Assembly: GCA_032622095.1 (NCBI GenBank)
Contig: CP136066.1
Location: 169,208,664 to 169,272,663, forward strand
Length of the DNA stretch: 64,000 bases
Direction of reading: 5' to 3'
Source of the DNA: Siphonodentalium dalli
Taxonomy: Eukaryota; Mollusca; Scaphopoda; Gadilida; Siphonodentaliidae
Shown here one piece after another: positions 11,668 through 22,299 of this stretch; within the stretch, counting starts at the first letter, position 1; each line of letters starts with the position of its first letter. The notes under the pieces are model-generated. The model saw only the letters and a program-made list of their open reading frames with translations. It had not been told where the DNA came from and made no database searches. The position numbers and the translations under genes are program-made.

Positions 11668-12588
11668 CATTCGATATCTGTATGCTATTGACCAGAATGC
11701 TTTCTCTGTCTGCCAGAATATAGATGGCCTTTACTGCCTCATCACAGAAAACTGCCAATCTTGGTGGATCCAACTCCTTGGATTGCAGATTTGTGGTAAA
11801 CTCGGAATCTGGTATATAGTACCTATATATGTACTACCCTTGCCACTGGGCTATATGATATAGCTACTATAACGTTATTATATAGTGCCTAACTTTGGGT
11901 ACTATATAGTGCCTATATGATATAGCTACTATAAAGTACATACTTACGTATTACATAGTAGTTAATTAGCTACTATATAGTAGCTATACAGCAATTAGGT
12001 ATTATATAGTGCCTAACTTTGGGTACTATATAGTACCTATATGATATACCTACTATAAACTACCTAATTAGATATTATATGGTACCTAATTAGCTACTAT
12101 AGAGTAGCTATACAGCAATTAGGTATTATATATTCCCTAACTTTAGGTAATATATAGCTTGCTTTATTCAATATTTTATAACGGAGGTCTGATGAACTCA
12201 TCTTCACCGACTCATCCACATTTGCAGAACTCTGATTGTTCGTCTCTGCTAAGAGCTGAAAAGAAGAATATAAAAAGTTAAATAAAGTTCAATAAATTTT
12301 TTAATTCAAGTGTCAATGTTCTGGAACTCAACTTTGTGGAATGAGAACATACTAATTCGCTGGTTAATTTGAAAACAAAATTAACAAGAGGTTGGATTAT
12401 TATTGAAGTAATGGTGATGGTGTGTGTGTATTTATCATTTGATTTTGATATTATAATAATTTCCAACAAATGTGGTGCTAATACTAACCTCTAAATGCCG
12501 ATTTTAATTCAGACAATCCCGCGTCGTCCAGCCATTTCGCAACAGCATTTTCCGTCCAAAGTTCAACAGAGTCATTGGAAGCGTCCAC
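11668..12588 (-). pseudogene. SAM-domain gene exons 1-3, unit 2 (ATG replaced by GTG)
   Basis: Exon 1 (12489-12588), exon 2 (about 12142-12245) and exon 3 (11668-11800) are conserved with the same splice signals and phases as unit 1. The codon that is ATG in unit 1 is GTG here. The frame stays open upstream for about 14 codons to a TAA and has no other ATG, so the copy is either dead or begins in an unseen upstream exon. The next exon downstream on this strand is gene A exon 7 of unit 1, which would splice in phase. Exon 3 begins TTT where unit 1 has GTT. Confidence 0.5.
11801..12141. repeat. TA-rich palindromic repeat in gene B intron 2, unit 2
   Basis: Same repeat as in unit 1 but 341 bp instead of 375 bp, through small internal deletions. 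Confidence 0.8.
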
Positions 12589-12824
12589 CTTTCTTTGTCT
12601 TAATTCTTCAACTAAAAATGGCTGCTCGAAATATTAGAAACGCCGCCTGCGAATATGCCCTCTGGCGGAGTGTCTGTCAGATAACAAGGGGGGGGGGGCG
12701 TAATTTGGTTTATCCTAAATGCGATATCAGTTCCACGCTATAGGCACTATTTACGACATAGCTACTATATCACCCCAATAACCTACAGGTGTTACACAGA
12801 TAGGCACTATAGCTACAATAGGCA

Positions 12825-14998
12825 CTATATAGTAGCTATAAGGACCCCGATTTTTGTGAGTGTATATCCTGCAAAAATAAGATTGCCCTGATTTAATTCA
12901 ATCTCTAAGAAAAATGTGAGGAAATCATGCAAGGCTTGTTTGATATAGTCACACAAGGTGCACTGATCAAACTTCTGAAGTAGCCCAACACCACGAATGA
13001 GGATTTATTAACACGAAGAAGTTAATATCAATCAGGGTTTTGCACCATTTCCGTGAATATAAAATTCCAAGAGTTGATCAATTCTCATAATCAATATCGA
13101 AACAATAGAATCGCTGCTAAATAAAGACATATCCACATATTTAAAGGAAAATCAGATACACAATGCAATTTATCAAAGCCATGGTAGTTTGAAGCCTATG
13201 ATCAGTAAAGTGCTGTTTAATAGACCTGTAATTTAGTAAACCTGCAAGCTGGTCAACCCACATACCAAATTTCATTATATCCAGTTGAGACTATTTTTGG
13301 AAACCAAAAGCGATCGTACGGATGGATGGACAGACCAATAACATGTGTACCATTGTTTTAAAATGGGCGTATTATGTCTTACCTCTTTCATTTCAATGAT
13401 GGAGTAAAAGGCTTTAGTAACTTTGCCACGGTCAAACCTCACTTCAACCTCAACAAGTTTGATGACTTTGGAGAGTTTAGATTGAAAATATATTAATTGT
13501 ACGTTCCATACGGAGTTTTTAAATATGGAACAGCAATAACACTGTACTTCTAGGAACAAACGTGTAATAAACAAGCTTTGTACATCAACAAAGTTACTGG
13601 AAACTTGGATATGTGTGATTAGGCCTAAGTAATACCTTCATACTCACAGAAAAATCCTGTTTGCTATATTGCTCCACTGCAACAGCAAATTTCTCCAGGT
13701 TTTCCTCCATGGATGTGAGGTTTTCCTCCCCAAACCGTACAGCGAAGGCATGTAGGACCTGACAATTATCATGCAAATAAATTCAATTAAACAGCTGAAT
13801 TTTTAATTCATTATGACAGTCTTAAAATTTTGGATAGCACAGGCATGTACCGGGTATCAAATGATTCAATTATTTGATGCTTGGGTTTAAACTGTCTTTC
13901 TGTAGACATACAAACTACAAAATTTCGATGGAAATCCTTTAAAAGTATGTATCAACCATTATTACCAAAAACCAACAAGAGAAATAACTGGTATTGCACT
14001 TATTTTACTTATGCGTTCTAAAAGATAGATTCCTAAAATGTTGTAATGTTCTAAAAATAGCAACATGTTCTGTCCAGGTGCATAGAAAATAATATAAGAA
14101 ATAATTGTTTCCTAGTGACAGAGGCTCGTGTTGATGATTTTCTAAGACTAGCAATTAATAGTTTATACATAGATACATGAAATTCAGGGAAGAGATCGAT
14201 ACAACATCTTAAATAGAATTTTTGAATTCTTCTGGATGTTGTAATGTTCTCAAAATAGCAACATGTTCTGTCCAGGTGCATAGAAAATAATATAAGAAAT
14301 AATTGTTGCCTAGTGACAGAAGTTCGTGTTGCTGATTCTCTAAGACTAGCAATTCATATGTCAACAGCATTGCCCACCGTGAATGCTAACCGTGCCTTTA
14401 AGTTCTCTGCAAGTAATATTGTGAACAGAATATTGCTATATTTTAACTAAAACTTACCTCCTTCAATTCAATTATGGACGAGAACGACCTTGGTACTTTC
14501 TCTCCACGTCCCTGTTGATATTGGACCTCCCTTTCCACATACTTATAACTTTGCAAATGTCACCATCTAAAGAAATCAATTCACATGATGGAACAAATGA
14601 TCCATGACAAATATTATACAGGTAAATGTGATTGATCAGCAAACATTCATTAGTAGCACACCCACCGCGAATACTGACAGTGCCTTTATATACATACCCA
14701 ATTCAATTTGGCACCAAATTAGCAAAAATTTGGTAAATACATTTTTCAATTACCAATTAATATTCAGCAATAAAGGTCTAAGCAGACGGCGACTCAAGTG
14801 ATATGACTTCTGTGCGTCAACGCTCGTTCATGTACATTAATATTGTATGAGGCTTTTATGGGCAAAGGATCCAGTTACTAATTAACTAACCTGTCCATCC
14901 TTTTTAGCAACATCTGTATCAGCAATATTGAATGTTTTCAAATTTGATATGACCTCTGCCAATCTGTTGTCAAACTGTGCAGAGAATGCAGACATAAT
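12825..14998 (-). CDS. Small-exon 3' module, unit 2
   Basis: Exons corresponding to unit 1: a 14891-14998, b 14458-14541, c 13648-13758, d about 13383-13465, e 12825-12974. All splice signals used in unit 1 are kept. Exon c ends TTTTCT|gtgagt. Exon d has a Ser-to-Tyr change (KAFYSIIEMKE). Exon e is 50 codons long, because GCA GGA replaces the GCA TGA of unit 1, and ends at TAG inside the TA-rich actatatagt repeat. If expressed, it would be the C-terminal part of either gene A or the chimera starting at unit 3's SAM exon. Confidence 0.45.
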
Positions 14999-15724
14999 CT
15001 GAAAGAATCAAATTGAAGATCAATCATCTTACTAAAACCATATTTGTTGAGGAATAAGTCTGATTTGACCGTAAATTCAAAGCAAATTGGATCAGAGATG
15101 CGAGGTCGAGTTGCAGTTCACGAAAAACATAGGGTTGGATTGAAAACTCTACCAAATACAAACAAACTGAAATATTTAAAATTTAAAGACATATATAATG
15201 GACTTGTTTGGGTGGATGAAAGTGATAAGTTGTTACTCAAGAGCTATGCCAACTGGAAGAATGTAGCATTCTTCTAACATTGCTGAAAACCTGAAGCTTT
15301 GTTAGTTTTTTTTACATTGGTTTAAGCTGATCGACGCATGAACCATATATTATAGCCACTTGGAAAAATGAAAATAGACAGAGACAATAACACAGTTGGC
15401 AATCACAAATCGAACCTCAAACTGTTTGCAGTAATATGAAGATAGGTCTAGAATAATGGTGTATAAACAAATTTTAGCATTTAGCCGAAGCCTATATATG
15501 ACTTGCACAGCAACTATAGCAAATATATGTATAAAATTATAACATAAATATAACACTAATTATAGACCAAAACAAATTTCACCTGGCACATTGTCAAATC
15601 CAAACATGCTAAATACATGTAGTTAACATTATATTTAATGTTTGTCCGTGCCCTGTATACAGAAATACATGTCAAATTCAAATTAATAAGAATTAATAAG
15701 CCTTCAGACATCAAAGAAATTTAC

Positions 15725-16378
15725 CTATTTCTACTCCACCAATCACCACTCGTCCGAGGACATCAAAGCATGGCTTCGCCTTACTAACTTGTGTTGCAAC
15801 TTCCCAATGTTTAGTATTGGTCTTTACATTGTGGAAGTTCAACACCAGTCTGAGCAAAAATGCATGGTTTGCTGGACCCATGCTGTCCAGATAATGGTGG
15901 TGTTCGCCGATTTTACTGTGCAGCTGTTCATTTGTTTGATAATTAACCACACTACCAAGTTCTTTTACACAAGATAAAAATCGCAGAACTTTATCTGGTG
16001 CTTTTGGGTTATCCTGGTGAAAAACATCAACAGCACAGAAATGTTCATCCCTTCCAGTAACTGGATTTCCTTCCTCATAAACTGTAGAGGATACTCCTGC
16101 ACAAAGCCAGGGGAAGGATGCCTGAAGATTACCTGATGCCACATTGATTATGTTTTCTGGATTGCTCTCAAAAAATCTTCCATCATTAGGGTTAAACAGA
16201 CCAGGAAATCTCTTGTTACCATGTCTTGATATCAGATGTGGCATGTCGCTTATCATGAGGTTTGGCTGATACTTAAAACATTTCAACAAATCCACATGAT
16301 TGCGAAATCCTTCGGCTCGTAACAATACTTTCAAACCATAAACCACTAAATGTGGACAAGTACAAGTCAACCAACCAC
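15725..16378 (-). CDS. KDZ-transposase/HMGXB3-like C-terminal exon (gene A exon 7), unit 2
   Basis: Intact 654-nt copy, phase 1 to phase 1, offset from unit 1 by exactly 5586 bp with about half a dozen amino-acid differences (for example EGFRNH for EGSRNH, and FLLRL for FMLRL). Signature strings GGWLTCTCPH and NPVTGRDEHFC are retained. It is the nearest intact exon 7 to the single-copy gene A exons at 28-38 kb, because unit 3's copy is frameshifted. Gene A exon 6 leaves in phase 1, so skipping unit 3 would keep frame. Confidence 0.7.
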
Positions 16379-17253
16379 CTGCAAAAGAAGGGAAAATTGG
16401 AAAGATAAAAATGCGCAAACAAATCTTACTGACCATGATATTGACAAAGTGAAATAAATAGAGGATATATATGTTTTTGAGTGGATTCTGAAAATTATGA
16501 CATGAGTGAGCGAGATAAATATTTATAATTTGTTTTGTTCACAAATCTAATATTACAATATCTAGTTCGCTAGATATTCTTTTATTATACGAATTCCAAA
16601 GAAATTCGCCATTTATGATGATAAATGTCCTCACAATCGCCTTCAATCAATGTATCAAATGCAATAGCGGATCACTGCCTGTTCACTGCACCATCCAAAT
16701 ACCAGAAAATTTAAGTTCCCGGATTCTTTATAGTCATTTATTTCCTCCATAATTATGTTCAATTTCAATATATATAACTATAATAATAATATTAAAGGAT
16801 AACTACTGATTCGCGAGAATTTTTAAATAGTCATGTACATGACACAATGGACACTAGTGTTAAAGTGATAACTTCTATTTATGAAGATTTAATATAACCG
16901 CCATTTGTTTGAAAAATCACCATTGAGAGTATAATAAAAACAAATACCTCGACTGACATTATTTGGATTATTATGTAGAATACAATTATATAGAACTATT
17001 TTCTCACACTATCGCATGCAATCATATGTAACTTGCACCTATTAACATGAAATATTGAATAGACATTGAGATCGCAATGCAATCTTTTAACAAAATGAGT
17101 CATGGACCACTAAAGAATATAGTTTATATTTTGGACTTCATATAATTCTCACCCATATCATGACGAAAGTTTGAAATATGGCCAGAATCATAGAAAAACA
17201 TTTTGGATAATGTTGATCAAATAAATAATAAACAGCAAGGAGTTGTAAAATAC

Positions 17254-18084
17254 CATTCGATATCTGTATGCTATTGACCAGAATGCTTTCTCTGTCTGCC
17301 AGAATATAGATGGCCTTTACTGCCTCATCACAGAAAACTGCCAATCTTGGTGGATCCAACTCCTTGGATTGCAGATTTGCGGTAACCTCGGAATCTGGTA
17401 CACTCTTAAAAATATAGCTGCTATATAGTACCTATATAGGTACTATCCTTGCCACTGGGCTATATGCTATAGCTACTATAACGTACCTAATAAGGTATTA
17501 TATAGTGCCTAACTTTGGGTACTATATAGTACCTATATGATATAGCTACTATAAACTACCTAATTAGATATTATATGGTACCTAATTAGCTACTATAGAG
17601 TAGCTATACAGCAATTAGGTATTATATAGTCCCTAACTTTAGGTAATATATAGCTTGCTTTATTCAATATTTTATAACGGAGGTCTGATAAACTCATCTT
17701 CACTGACTCATCCACATTTGCAGAACTCTGATTGTTCGTCTCTGCTAAGAGCTGAAAAGAAGAATATAAAAAGTTCAATAAAGTTCAATCAATTTTTTAA
17801 TTCAAGTGTCAATGTTCTGGAACTCAACTTTGTGGAATGAGAACATACTAATTCGCTGGTTAATTTGAAAACAAAATTAACAAGAGGTTGGATTATTATT
17901 GAAGTAATGGTGATGGTGTGTGTGTATTTATCTTTTGATTTTGATATGATAATAATTTACAACAAATGTGGTGCTAATACTAACCTCTAAATGCCGATTT
18001 TAATTCAGACAATCCCGCGTCGTTCAGCCATTTCGCAACAGCATCTTCCGTCCAAAGTTCAACAGAGTCATTGGAAGCGTCCAC
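17254..18084 (-). pseudogene. SAM-domain gene exons 1-3, unit 3 (ATG replaced by GTG)
   Basis: Exon 1 (17985-18084), exon 2 (about 17638-17741) and exon 3 (17254-17386) keep the phases of unit 1. As in unit 2, the exon 1 start codon of unit 1 reads GTG. Downstream on the same strand lies intact gene A exon 7 of unit 2, in matching phase. I call it a pseudogene only because no start codon is visible. An upstream first exon would change that. Confidence 0.45.
17387..17637. repeat. TA-rich palindromic repeat in gene B intron 2, unit 3 (shortened)
   Basis: Only 251 bp: about one internal repeat period is missing compared with units 1 and 2. Confidence 0.8.
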
Positions 18085-18319
18085 CTTTCTTTGTCTTAAT
18101 TCTTCGACTAAAAATGGCTGCTCGAAATATTAGAAACGCCGCCTGCGAATATGCCCTCTGGCGGAGTGTCTGTCAAATAACAGGGGGGGGGGGCGTAATT
18201 TGGTTTATCCTAAATGCGATATCAGTTCCACGCTATAGGCACTATTTACGACATAGCTACTATATCACCCCAATAACCTACAGGTGTTACACAGATAGGC
18301 ACTATAGCTACAATAGGCA

Positions 18320-20518
18320 CTATATAGTAGCTATAAGGACCCCGATTTTTGTGAGTGTATATCCTGCAAAAATAAGATTGCCCTGATTTAATTCAATCTC
18401 TAAGAAAAATGTGAGGAAATCATGCAAGGCTTGTTAAATATAGTCACACAAGGTGCACTGATCAAACTTCTGAAGTAGCCCAACACCATGAATGAGGATT
18501 TATTAACACGAAGAAGTTAATATCAATCAGGGTTTTGCACCATTTCCGTGAATATAAAATTCCAAGAGTTTATCAATTCTCATAATCAATATCGAAACAA
18601 TAGAATCGCTGCTAAATAAAGACATATCCACATATTTAAAGGAAAATCAGATACACAATGCAATTTATCAAAGCCATGGTAGTTTGAAGCCTATGATCAG
18701 TAAAGTGCTGTTTAATAGACCTGTAATTTAGTAAACCTGCAAGCTGGTCAACCCACATACCAAATTTCATTATATTCAGTTGAGACTATTTTTGGAAACC
18801 AAAAGCGATCGTACGGATGGATGGACAGACCAATAACATGTGTCCCATTGTTTTAAAATGGGCGTATTATGTCTTACCTCTTTCATTTCAATGATGGAGG
18901 AAAAGGCTTTAGTAACTTTGCCACGGTCAAACCTCACTTCAACCTCAACAAGTTTGATGACTTTGGAGAGTTTAGATTGAAAATATATTAATTGTACGTT
19001 CCATACGGATTTTTTAAATATGGAACAGCAATAACACTGTACATCTAGGAACAAGCGTGTAATAAACAAGCTTTGTACATCAACAAAGTTAGTGGAAACT
19101 TGGATATGTGTGAGTAGGCCTAAATAATACCTTCATACTCACAGAAAAATCCTGTTTGCTATATTGCTCCACTGCAACAGCAAATTTCTCCAGGTTTTCT
19201 TCCATGGATGTGAGGTTTTCCTCCCCAAACCGTACAGCGAAGGCATGTAGGACCTGACAATTATCATGCAAATAAATTCAATTAAACAGCTGAATTTTTA
19301 ATTCATTATGACAGTCTTAAAATTTTGGATAGCACAGGCATGTACCGGGTATCAAATGATTCAATTATTTGATGCTTGGGTTTAAACTGTCTTTCTGTAG
19401 ACATACAAACTACAAAATTTCGATGGACATCCTTTAAAAGTATGTATCAACCATTATTACCAAAAACCAACAAGATAAATAACTGGTATTGCACTTATTT
19501 TACTTATGCGTTCTAAAAGATAGATTCCTAAAATGTTGTAATGTTCTAAAAATAGCAACATGTTCTGTCCAGGTGCATAGAAAATAATATAAGAAATAAT
19601 TGTTTCCTAGTGACAGAGGCTCGTGTTGATGATTTTCTAAGACTAGCAATTAATAGTTTATACATAGATACATGACATTCAGGGAAGAGATCGATACAAC
19701 ATCTTAAATAAAATTTTTGAATTCTTCTGGATGTTGTAATGTTCTCAAAATAGCAACATGTTCTGTCCAGGTGCATAGAAAATAATATAAGAAATAATTG
19801 TTGCCTAGTGACAGAAGTTCGTGTTGCTGATTCTCTAAGACTAGCAATTCATATGTCAACAGCATTGCCCACCGTGAATGCTAACCGTGCATTTAATTTC
19901 TCTGCAAGTAATATTGTGAACAGAATATTGCTATATTTTAACTAAAACTTACCTCCTTCAATTCAATTATGGGCGAGAACGACCTTGGTACTTTCTCTCC
20001 ACGTCCCTGTTGATATTGGACCTCACTTTCCACATATTTATGACTTTGCACATGTCACCATCTAAAGAAATCAATGTCAATCAGATTCACATGATGGAAC
20101 AAATGATCCATGACAAATATTATACAGGTAAATGTGATTGAGCAGCAAACATTATTTAGGTACATTTTCCTTAGTAGCACACCCACCGCGAATACTGACA
20201 GTGCCTTTATATACATACCCAATTCAATTTGGCACCAAATTAGCAAACATTCGGTAAATACATTTTTCAATTACAATTAATATTCAGCAATAAAGGTCTA
20301 AGCAGACGGCGACTCAAGTGATATGACTTCTGTGCGTCAACGCTCGTTCATGGGCATTAGTATTGTATGAGCCTTTTAGGGGCAAAGGATCCAGTTACTA
20401 ATTAACTAACCTGTCCATCCTTTTTAGCAACATCTGTAACAGCAATATTGAATGTTTTCAAATTTGATATGACCTCTGCCAATCTGTTGTCAAACTGTGC
20501 AGAGAATGCAGACATAAT
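18320..20518 (-). CDS. Small-exon 3' module, unit 3
   Basis: Exons a 20411-20518, b 19953-20036, c 19143-19253, d about 18878-18960, e 18320-18469 (50 codons, TAG). Exon b has lost the AG I use as acceptor in units 1 and 2 (cataag became cataaa), so it may be skipped or use another site. Skipping the 84-nt exon keeps frame. The LINE sits between this module and gene A exon 7 of the same unit, so a transcript joining them would have to splice out the LINE in antisense. Confidence 0.4.
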
Positions 20519-20724
20519 CTGAAAGAATCAAATTGAAGATCAATCATCTTACTAAAACTATTTGTTGAGGAATAAGTCTGATTTGACTGTAAATTCAAAG
20601 CAAATTTAAAAATTGGATCAGAGATGCGAGGTCGAGTTGCAGTTCACGAAAAACATAGGGTTGGATTGAAAATGCCAAACTCGACCAAATACAAACAAAC
20701 TGAAATATTTAAAATTTAAAGACG

Positions 20725-20732
20725 TGACGTCA
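20725..20732. promoter_or_regulatory. CRE/ATF palindrome at the LINE 5' end
   Basis: TGACGTCA starts at the second base of the element. Further half-site-like words (tgacgt, gacgtc) occur at about 20793 and 20917. LINEs need an internal promoter, and a CRE at the very 5' end is a plausible part of it. Activity is inferred. Confidence 0.4.
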
Positions 20733-20968
20733 TCGCATGACAACGACGTTTTAAATATTTATGCAAAAATTTGCAAATTATTTCTGTATTTTGACGTATT
20801 TCCAAAACAATGAAGGATATGGAGTGATCCAGCAATATACTATCTCGTCGCGGATAATATATATGTGAACTTTCTGAAACATATAGTAATATATTCGGAG
20901 AAAGAATATAATTACATTGACGTCGCCTTACTTCGAGGGTGTGTGGCTGTTCTCAACCCGTTTGCAAG

Positions 20969-22288
20969 ATGCCGGGTTGCGAAGATTGTGGTACTGGAAC
21001 TAAGGTGAAATTCACACAAGGTGACCTATACTTGTGTACGCCATGTGAACGGAAAAGATTCAGTCTTTCATCGAGTGGTGGGAAAGAAGTGAAACAGGCG
21101 GAAGTTCGCAAAGATAAAGGTAACGTAGTTGCAGTGGATGCCAACGAATCAAAGCCAATTGTGATTAATGAACTCTTGTGCTTCTTGGTGAACAAGTTCG
21201 TGAAATTAACAACTGAGATGATGATAAAACTATGTTCTGAAACTTTTGATGAATCGGAAGTTGAACAGGCGAAACTGCTGTTGTTTGATTTGGCGAATAG
21301 TAACAATTCAAGATTCATAAAACGCAAAGGACCAGATAAAACCGTGAATAACTTGAGGGACATGCTTGCTTTGCTGCATGAAATAGATTTGGAGGATTTG
21401 CCGCTTTTCGTAGCATATGATTTGGGAAAATTGCCACCCATCGATATCGATCATGTGGATATCACAACATTATCGCGAGATATATCAAGCGTTAAAACAC
21501 AAATTAAAGACATGAGGAGTGTGATCAGTGCTGATGTCTGTGAAGATATAAAGAAAAATGCGTTAGCGGAAATAAAGGACGATTTTGTAAGATCGATGAA
21601 AAAGGACTTGATAGCCGAAATAGGTAAAGCCGTGAAATCAGCGACAATGAACATGATGTCAACTGAACAAGTATTACCAACTCTATCGGCGAAGGTGCCA
21701 ATTCGCAAAGCCAACAACGATCAGAACGTCCCAGCTCGTCAACTTAGGGACGAATATTCTGCTCCGCCTCGACAAAATAACATGGCGGAATATGAGCAGA
21801 TATCTCCACGCATACCAAACGTAGATGCTCGTAATTATATGCCAACATATGCTGAGACACTAAATGGCATGAGGAACAAACAACCTAACAGACCGGATAT
21901 TTATGGAAATAATGAATTTCAAACAGTGCAACGAAAAAAGAACAAGAAACCTCCTGTTATTGGGACATCGAGCAATTCGACATTAAAGACCGTGAATACC
22001 AGTCCTCCCGGCTTGATATTCGTGTCGAGACTTGCACCTGGAACAGCTGAGAAAGAGGTGACAAGTTACGTGAATGACACATTCAACACGTCCGTTGTGA
22101 AATGTGTCAAATTGGACACCAAATATGACACATATTCATCCTTCAAACTTGAAGTTGTAGACCGCGAAGTAATGAAGATGATATTAGACGCTAAGTTATG
22201 GCCCAAGAATACCCTAGTTCGGCCTTTTTTTGAGCGGAAATTTGGTGGCAGAAGCTGGGAACATGCCACAACAGAACCGTGGGCATAA
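20969..22288 (+). CDS. LINE ORF1 protein (zinc-ribbon, coiled coil, RRM-like)
   Basis: 439 residues from the ATG at 20969; the frame is open upstream to 20939 but only from a GTG. Cysteines 4, 7, 23 and 26 (MPGCEDCG and LYLCTPC) form a CxxC-x15-CxxC zinc-binding pattern. The middle (about 140-230) is charged and helical (VKTQIKDMRSVI, EIKDDFVRSMKKDLIAEI), consistent with a coiled coil for multimerisation. Residues about 350-430 (GLIFVSRLAPGTAEKEV, then a beta strand FKLEVVDREVM) resemble an RRM-type nucleic-acid-binding fold. ORF1 proteins of this type bind the element's RNA to form the transposition particle. The frame stops 11 bases before the ORF2 ATG. Confidence 0.85.
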   Translation: MPGCEDCGTGTKVKFTQGDLYLCTPCERKRFSLSSSGGKEVKQAEVRKDKGNVVAVDANESKPIVINELLCFLVNKFVKLTTEMMIKLCSETFDESEVEQAKLLLFDLANSNNSRFIKRKGPDKTVNNLRDMLALLHEIDLEDLPLFVAYDLGKLPPIDIDHVDITTLSRDISSVKTQIKDMRSVISADVCEDIKKNALAEIKDDFVRSMKKDLIAEIGKAVKSATMNMMSTEQVLPTLSAKVPIRKANNDQNVPARQLRDEYSAPPRQNNMAEYEQISPRIPNVDARNYMPTYAETLNGMRNKQPNRPDIYGNNEFQTVQRKKNKKPPVIGTSSNSTLKTVNTSPPGLIFVSRLAPGTAEKEVTSYVNDTFNTSVVKCVKLDTKYDTYSSFKLEVVDREVMKMILDAKLWPKNTLVRPFFERKFGGRSWEHATTEPWA

Positions 22289-22299
22289 TAAGACACACT

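Larger units (their letters stand above)
11542..17127. repeat. Tandem array unit 2 (5586 bp)
   Basis: Second direct repeat, same content and order as unit 1. It has no transposon insertions, so together with unit 1 it supplies the empty-site sequence for the LINE and MITE found in unit 3. Confidence 0.95.

Noticed and set aside
20953-21441. 162-codon minus-strand ORF inside the LINE
   Set aside because: It is antisense to ORF1, whose zinc-binding, coiled-coil and RRM-like features explain the sequence. The same applies to 23969-23412 against ORF2.
22279-22299. ORF2 start at 22279 and ORF1 start at 20939
   Set aside because: Both are GTG codons. In a eukaryote the first ATG codons at 22300 and 20969 are better starts.
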